A DNA stretch of 64,000 nt from Siphonodentalium dalli. Lineage: Eukaryota > Mollusca > Scaphopoda > Gadilida > Siphonodentaliidae. The notes beneath the pieces were generated by a model, which worked only from the letters and a program-made list of their open reading frames with translations, did not search any database and was not told the DNA's origin. Shown here piece after piece: positions 57,788 to 64,000 of the stretch. Position numbers and translations under genes: made by a program. The stretch is from the NCBI GenBank assembly GCA_032622095.1, contig CP136062.1:202769959-202833958 (forward strand). The letters run 5' to 3'. The first letter of the stretch is position 1, and each line of letters begins with the position of its first letter.

Positions 57788-57912
57788 CGTAAGAAACTTC
57801 GTTATAAGTTCCGTGTGTTAACACTTTACTAGCAGTGATATACACTCCGTCGTTACTATCCAAGGCATCCCACTTTCCGATGCCAACTTTTACGTCACTG
57901 GCGAAGCGCCCT
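57788..57912 (-). CDS. Serine protease gene B, middle exon
   Basis: 125 bp. It encodes GRFASDVKVGIGKWDALDSN and DGVYITASKVLTHGTYNEVSY, the region between His57 and Asp102. The acceptor is gcattttcattttag (phase 2) and the donor gtgagtatg (phase 1), the same phases as gene A's 8040-8170. Upstream exons with His57 and any regulatory modules were not found between 57913 and 64000, so gene B is 5'-incomplete here. The exon is sandwiched between two MITEs. Confidence 0.9.
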
Positions 57913-57954
57913 CTAAAATGAAAATGCATCTTAATAGTACAAATTTTGTGCCAA

Positions 57955-58390
57955 CATATGTGACCCGCCATATCAAATCCAGTCGTAATGCATTCTCTTA
58001 TATATGCGAGTCGATCATATGTCGCCTCGCATATATAAGAGAATGCATTGGCCTAACAATTTATCATTTTTTTAAATAAATGTTTCTTACAATTTTTAGG
58101 ACATAAAATAAAAAACATCCATTACCCCGCAGGGAGCCCCACACATATATAGAAGCATATAGAAGAGTGTCGTCTGCTCATGTTTGTCTGGGGTTCTGTG
58201 TGGGTGAAATTATAAAATTGTTAAAGAATACAAGAAAAAATTATTAAAATTGTAAAAAATTGTTAGGCCAATGCATTCTCTTATATATGCGAGGCGGCCT
58301 ATGGTCGACTCGCATATATAAGAGAATGCATTGGCACAGGGTAAAATAATCCCGACTTACGACTGGATTTGATATGGCGGGTCACATATG
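57955..58390. repeat. Family-2 MITE, complete copy, 436 bp
   Basis: The ends are catatgtgacccgccatatc and gatatggcgggtcacatatg. Two palindromes lie at 57988-58050 and 58266-58335. It lies 40 bases upstream of gene B's middle-exon acceptor. Confidence 0.9.
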
Positions 58391-58625
58391 ACAGCAATGT
58401 ACCATGGTCTAGTTCCCAACAAATGGCCCAAATATGATACTGTTTGTCCGTTAATTTTGAATACTTCGCCGACTACAATATGCTTTGGTTCGAGAGTACA
58501 AATACAAGTACCTGTAGTGTACTATGTTATATTAGCTTGTAAGTGGAATAACTAAATATAAATCAAGAGGTCAATATTCTCTTTAAATCAGCCGATAAAA
58601 TAATCCTATGTTAGAAACATGGAAA
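58391..58625. repeat. Duplicate of 55709-55932
   Basis: 'acagcaatgtaccatggtct' to 'atgttagaaacatggaaaat' occurs in both places directly after a family-2 terminus. A ~290-bp unit that includes the MITE end was therefore copied as one piece. It is followed at 58626-58690 by a fragment of the 5905-6245 repeat. Confidence 0.85.
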
Positions 58626-58829
58626 ATAATCAAATAATCACATTATGTACCTATTTCACATTATAGAAATCGCGTACTTGCGAGAGGATATGTTGAAAAA
58701 TTTACCTCTTTTAGACACCGATTTATATACCGGGTATTAATTACATGTATCAGTAAATTTCCTGGAGCAGTCACTGAGAATCCGAGTCGACTGAGATCGT
58801 GTACTGTCAGAACAATGAAATATGAGGTC

Positions 58830-60030
58830 CGTGAAGTTGGATCGAAGTTCGAAGTTCGAAATTCGGTGGAGATTCGCGTGAAGTTGGATCGAAGTTCGAA
58901 GTTCGAAATTCGGTGGAGATTCGACCCCCACTTTTTTTTGCATCAAGTGCGTTGTTGTGTTCCAATTCGTGCTCCCCTGCTCGAATTTTGGGTCAAAAGT
59001 TATTTTTTTCACTTTTTCTGAGATACTGCTGGACTTGGAAAATTTAGGCACGGCGCTGGACTTTGAAAATTTCGCCTTCAATATCAAGGTGCCGAAGGGA
59101 AGTGGCATTGTTTTTGGCTGGATTGAGCTGAAACTTGGCAGTTTTGATACTTTCCATCAGAGAATCAAGCAAACTAACGCTCAGCTTCGAGAAATTACTC
59201 GATCTATAGGTTTGAATTTCAATCTGAATTTCAATCTGGGCGAATTTCGATCTGGATTGAAGTTCGAAATTCAGATTGAAATTCGATCCCCACTTTTGTT
59301 TGCCTCAAATGCATTGTTGTGTTCCAATTCGTGCTCCCCTGCTCGAATTTTGGGTCAAAAGTGATTTTTTTCACTTTTTCTGAGATACTGCTGGACTTGG
59401 AAAATTTAGCCACGGCGCTGGACTTTGAAAATTTCGCCTTCAATATCAAGGTGCCGAAGGGAAGTGGCATTGTTTTTGGCTGGATTGAGCTGAAATTTGG
59501 TATGTTTGATACTTTCCATAAGAGAATCAAGCAAACTAACGCTCAGCTTCGAGAAATTACTCGATCTATAGGTTTGAATTTCAATCTGAGCGTTCGAAAT
59601 TCGGTGGAGATTCAGTGGAGATTCGTTCGAAGTTCTAAATTCAGATTGAAATTCTACCCCCACTTTTTTTTGTCTCAAACATTTCGCCTTCAATATTATG
59701 ATAGGGGTGGTGTCGGAGGGAAGTGGCACTGTTTATGGTTCGATCGAGCTGAAACTTGGCATTTTTGATACTTTCCGGTAGAGAATCCAGCAAACTAACG
59801 CTCAGCTTCGAGAAATCACTCGATTTATAGGTTTGAATTTCAATCTGAGCGTTCGAACCTATTCGTTCGAAGTTCGAAATTCGGTGGAGATTCAACCCCT
59901 AATTTTTGTTTTGCCTCAAGTTCATTGTTGTGTTCCAATTCGTGCTCCCCTGTTCGAATTTTGGGTCAAAATTTTTGTTTTTTCACTTTTTCTGAGATAC
60001 TGCTGGACTTTTGCCACGGCGCTGGACTTG
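58830..60030. repeat. ~362-bp tandem satellite with short inner repeats
   Basis: Copies of a unit holding 'gttgtgttccaattcgtgct', 'ttctgagatactgctggact' and 'gagaatcaagcaaactaacg' begin at about 58945, 59307, 59690 (partial) and 59925 (partial). Between them are 41-bp and shorter repeats of 'gttcgaagttcgaaattcgg'. Open frames on both strands are repeat translations. Confidence 0.85.
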
Positions 60031-60164
60031 TGACTTGATTTGTGATTTCTAGATGGACTAGTGGTGCACAAGAAGAATCCACAAGGATAGTCCCGTGGCT
60101 GCTGTGGTTATCCATAAAAATTAGGGGTTGTATCTCCAGCAGCGTGAATTTCGTTACTTATTCC

Positions 60165-60700
60165 TTATTCAAAAAATTTGGGGAAATGTTGCAAATGGCC
60201 ATGGCAACGTCTTAAGGCGAGACGAAATTTCCTGTGATAAAAAATCCGGAAAAAAAGTAAAAAAATGTCTCGAAATTAAGCAAAGTCCGAAAATAAACGG
60301 AAATTGGCCGAAAGAAGTGATGGGTCATTAATGGCCACATCGGCCAAATATTTTGGGCCGAAAAAATTTTGGGCCGAGTCCTAAAAAGTTGGCCGAATTT
60401 CAGTTTTCGCTCTGCTCTGTCGGGAAAATTTCTGAAAATGTGGCAAACTGTCACATATTAAAAAATGGTCACCTGGGCCGAACTTTTTGGGCCGAAAAGT
60501 TTTTGGGTCGAGTCCGAAAAAGTGGGTCAAATAGAAATTCCCGCTCTGCTCGGTCAGGAAAATTTGGGGAAATGTTACAAACTACCATGGCAACGTCTTT
60601 AGTAAGGCGAGACGAAATTTCGTGTGAAACAAAAGTCCGAAAATAAACGGAAATAGTCCGAAACAAGTGCGTGGTCATAAATGGCCACATCCAGGGGGGG
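60165..60700. repeat. Diverged ~390-bp tandem pair rich in 'gggccgaaa'
   Basis: 'aaatttggggaaatgttgca', 'ccatggcaacgtctt' and 'ggcgagacgaaatttc' occur at about 60174-60230 and again at 60560-60625. A related block with 'ttcgggccaagtccgaaaaa' is at 62380-62410. Poly-G runs lie at 60694, 61755 and 62234. No gene is seen from 60030 to 62490. Confidence 0.7.
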
Positions 60701-62495
60701 GGGGTCTGCAAAATAATTCCGTATATAGGGCCGGGGTGGTTGGGTGATTGGTCCAGAGGCCGAAAAAATCGTGCTTGTAAATTTTTTCAAAAATGGATTT
60801 AAAAAAAACAATTTACAAGTACTGACCATGTAATGTTGTTTGTAAGCATGTTAGTACCATGCTTATTGATATAGGGCTATATAGGCAGCTATAGTGACTA
60901 TTTAGCCTAATATTTAGCAACATTCTGTATTTCACAAGATCCCGGCCCACTTCACAGTGGACCACCGTAATAGCGTTCAGGAAACTTATGATCAACGGAA
61001 GAAATATTTAGTAACAAAATTAATATATTACCTGAATAAAAGTAATAAAACAAAAATTGGATACTACATGGTGAATACTCAATGATGACTTGATACCATT
61101 AATCTGATTGTTGCATAACATGAAATTGAAAAGGGTATCTCATAAATTTCTAATGTCTGATATACTGTCTTGTTCTGGCATGTAATCAAATTCATTCCTT
61201 CTGGTTATTTCTGATCTTGAATGTTAATTTGCAACAATTATCCAAATAAAACTGAATTGGTTATGATGAATGACCGTTACTGAAGGTGACGCTATTCTCA
61301 TTGAATTTCCGAACTTCTGCTTTACTGCTCAACAAGACTAAACTAAAATACTAATATATATATATACTGTTATCACTTACAAATAGATGAACTGAAATAA
61401 TGTGATGCATTCAGATGCATTGAGAAATGACATTCTTCAATGTCTTCATAGTTCAAACTAAAAGTAAAATCAAGAATAAACTCTGACTGAGACTAGACTG
61501 CAAACTCTAGTGCACAAATGTACATACAAATATTTAAAATCCATAGCAACTGAAGCTCCACTAAAACTCAACACAAAAGCGGTCATGTCACAACCCGTGA
61601 TATTATGCATATTCGTTCCCCATTTCTGGTCCGTCACCATGCCATAGGGTATCAAAATATGACAACCGTCTCTTGAGTTATAATGCAAAATGTATGTACG
61701 GACGGACGCACGGACGGCTCGAGACGTCAACTATATACCCGCCGACTAATATCGGGGGGGGGGGGTATAATAACCATATATCTATGTGTATACCTAACCA
61801 AAAACAATTCCCCTCCCCCATCCCACCCCGGTGGATAAGACTAAAGAGTTCTTTGGTCATGTACAAATAATTGTGGAACCCCTGACCTGTTTACCACTAT
61901 TTACACTGGCCAGTGTTCTCAGTCAGACACAACACACTCGATATATTAAGGCTATAACGGGGTCTAGGGTGATTTGAGACATATAGTGTACCTGCACAAT
62001 GCTTTATTATTGTTGTTAGATACTGAAAATACCTGGAAACACCTGGAAATACAGTTTATTTTTCGTTTTTCTGATCTGTGTTTACCAATTAAGTATGTTT
62101 TTGCTCGAGTCTTAATGGTACACAACAAGAGTTTGCACCAAAAAAGGATAGAGGAATGGGTTTGGAAGGCAGTTAGCACAGTTATTGAAGAACGGCCAAA
62201 AAAAACTCTGAAATTTTGATAAAAACATGAGAAAGGGGGGGGGGTCCCCAAAATTTTGGAGGGATTTTTTTTTTTTGCACAAATGGGGTGGTGGTTCACT
62301 CGGGGTCGGAAAAAAGTTTTTGGGCCCTATATGTGCATTTTTTCCCCAGACCCCCCCCCCCCCCCTGCCACCTCGGCCAAAAATGTTCGGGCCAAGTCCG
62401 AAAAAGTGGGCCTATGGGCTGAATATGGGATATGGACCATTTTCGAGAACACTGAGGATTTCGGCCAATTTGACGGCATGGGTGGGTGGGTGGCC

Positions 62496-63154
62496 TGTCT
62501 CAGGTGACACTCCACAGTTTCTGCAGGGATTGGTGCAAAAATAAGGGGGCATCAATTCAATGAAAAATAACAGAAATGTGATCCCACAACACATATACAA
62601 TGTATATATACCTGGGTTGAGCACATACTAGGCTTAAAGATTTTGGTACAGAATTGTCATTTTAATGGGGGTAGCAAGAGTTATGCCCCTTGATTGTGTG
62701 CCTGAAAAATGAAATTTTGATGCAAAAATGACCAAAATAAGCGATTTTCAGCCTCGTGGGACACAAAAACCAGAAGATCTATGGTATAGCCGCCTATGTT
62801 GTCTGGAAGAACACTGTTTCCTCACAAAAATATCAAAAAATTTCAAACTTCTCACCACTGTAAGTTTAAAAAAAATATTTTTCATGCAGATGACAAATTT
62901 TAGGTGCTAAAATGTCACGCTGGTGTCTGGAGCGACTGTTTCGCGGAAATCGCTACTACTTCATACTGGTGGGGTCAAGGTCACCTGAAACAATATTTTT
63001 CAAAACTCAAAGACATCCTCTAAAAATCCACAAATTCATAACTAACCTTCTCTCAATAAACATACCACACCCATGGTGACAGAAAACACTGGTACTCTAT
63101 TCTAAGAAATTTACCCCTACTGATAATTCGAAACTGTGGAGTGTCACCTCAAAT
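62496..63154. repeat. Inverted-ended element, ~660 bp
   Basis: 'aggtgacactccacagtttc' (62501) is matched in reverse by 'gaaactgtggagtgtcacct' (63130). Flanking sequence 'aggatttcggccaatttgac' occurs at 62455 and 63239, so the element sits within a longer duplicated context. Function unknown. Confidence 0.7.
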
Positions 63155-63616
63155 ACCCCCTAGAGACATCTCTACCCCCACCATCACCCCAGATGGTACC
63201 ACCCTGAGGAGGTGAAAATGTGGTATGGACCAACGGTAAGGATTTCGGCCAATTTGACTGCATGGATGGATGACCCGCGCCAAATACCCGCCGAAACATT
63301 TAGAGTCTTGCCACCTCTTAGTCGCTAAGTTTGGTATCATAATTTCGGAACGGAACTGTAAACGATGTTTTACTGGCTTCTCATTTGGTATATACATAAG
63401 TTCGTGTCTATTCTGTTGTATAAGATCTGACCATTTAAAACTGTCACTACGGTGACATCGGTTACTTATTCCCAGTTCCTTATTCCTTATTCGGAAACAT
63501 ATTTTGACCAAATAAACGGTGCGGTAGGGTGACCCACCCCAAAAATAAAATATAAAAACCGAAAACCGCACCGCTCTAGCCCGTGCGGTTGCCACAGGAG
63601 GTGGCCAAATTGGCAA
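63149..63616 (-). other. Unassigned 155-codon open frame
   Basis: Part of the frame looks protein-like: NKELGISNRCHRSDSFKWSD and NRHELMYIPNEKPVKHRLQF. It overlaps the first unit of the 144-bp tandem repeat at its N-terminus and a duplicated segment at its C-terminus. I do not recognise it. It could be a decayed mobile-element fragment or chance. Confidence 0.2.
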
Positions 63617-63785
63617 CCATAGCCCTTTTGCTATTTATGAACCGATTCTGACCAAATAAACGGTGCGGTAGGGTGGTCCGCCCCAAACGATACTATAAAA
63701 ACCGAAAACCGCACCCTCTAGCCCGTGCGGTTGCCACAAGAGGTGGCCAAAATGGCAACCATAGCCGTTTTGATATTTATGGACA
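63503..63785. repeat. 144-bp tandem pair
   Basis: 'gaccaaataaacggtgcggt' starts at 63506 and 63650. Within each unit 'gaaaaccgcaccgctctagc' pairs with 'gcccgtgcggtt' as a small stem. Nothing coding is seen from here to the window end. Confidence 0.85.
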
Positions 63786-64000
63786 CCAGATACGAACAGA
63801 CGAATATGATGGCTATACAGTATTATACTACAGCGATGAAATAAAGATGAACATTTACTTAAACCAACACTTTATTAATTAAAATTCTCCGAATTCACCC
63901 AAACCACCGTTCAAGTCACGACTTTCAAACTAATTATATGGTATGCTGCATCGTCACCCTCTATCGGACGATTCATCACCTGTGATGCAATGGTTTCTGT

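Noticed and set aside
58737-59895. Several overlapping ORFs on both strands (up to 149 codons)
   Set aside because: They follow the 362-bp satellite and its inner repeats; the same peptides recur in opposite frames.
60813-60995. Minus-strand 'NAITVVHCEVG' resembling a His57 region, a candidate 5' exon for gene B
   Set aside because: No preceding Cys/Gly motif, no phase-2 donor after it (needed to join 57912), and the flanks look unrelated. Probably chance.

Overview
The window is animal nuclear DNA: spliced genes with long AT-rich introns, and a dense load of LINEs, a Maverick/Polinton, MITE-like hairpins, minisatellites and foldback elements. Six-cysteine modules on a trypsin-like protease, SGNH-esterase LINEs, the mobile gene with a 'HEEADTR' core, and repeats carrying 'aaggggcataact' and 'gacggacgg' suggest a marine invertebrate, most likely a lophotrochozoan such as a mollusc. 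That taxonomic call is an inference from repeat style only.

Host genes. Two chymotrypsin-fold serine protease genes lie on the minus strand. Gene A (6587-13065) is partial at both ends. It has two six-cysteine beta-defensin/clip-like exons (12943-13065, 12169-12369), an activation and His57 exon (11226-11415), a middle exon (8040-8170) and an Asp102 exon (6587-6724). All junctions keep phase. The Ser195 exons should lie left of the window or be lost. Gene B (46667-57912) supplies the complementary part: middle exon, Asp102 exon, exon ending DTCQ (specificity Asp189) and the last exon with GDSGGP, a stop and AATAAA. Its 5' exons are not seen. On the plus strand there is a death-effector-like exon with an in-frame TAG (40967-41176) and a decayed trypsin-like exon (41386-41503).

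Mobile DNA. Positions 1-4350 hold a minus-strand L1/Tx1-like LINE whose RT part is tandemly duplicated. Positions 14220-18228 and 33045-35000 are the halves of one plus-strand SGNH/EEP/RT LINE. It is split by a 14.8-kb Maverick/Polinton (18229-33044) with 1.7-kb terminal inverted repeats starting AGT and a perfect 6-bp target duplication, ACTCAT. The Polinton carries ATPase, integrase plus chromodomain, PC4-like, minor and major capsid proteins and DNA polymerase B. Several are broken by stops or frameshifts. PolB holds a clean spliceosomal-type intron, and each TIR carries an acidic Ser/Asp-rich ORF. Positions 35278-38576 are a foldback element around an inverted and broken mobile gene.

From 39.8 kb to the end, gene B's introns and flanks are packed with hairpin and MITE-like elements. 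A near-perfect ~70-bp palindrome recurs about ten times inside two families with different ends, one flanked by TTAA. Satellites fill 8.5-10.8 kb (26-bp unit, inside an intron of gene A), 54.1-54.8 kb (61-bp unit) and 58.8-60.0 kb (~362-bp unit). The last 4 kb shows only repeats and unassigned ORFs.
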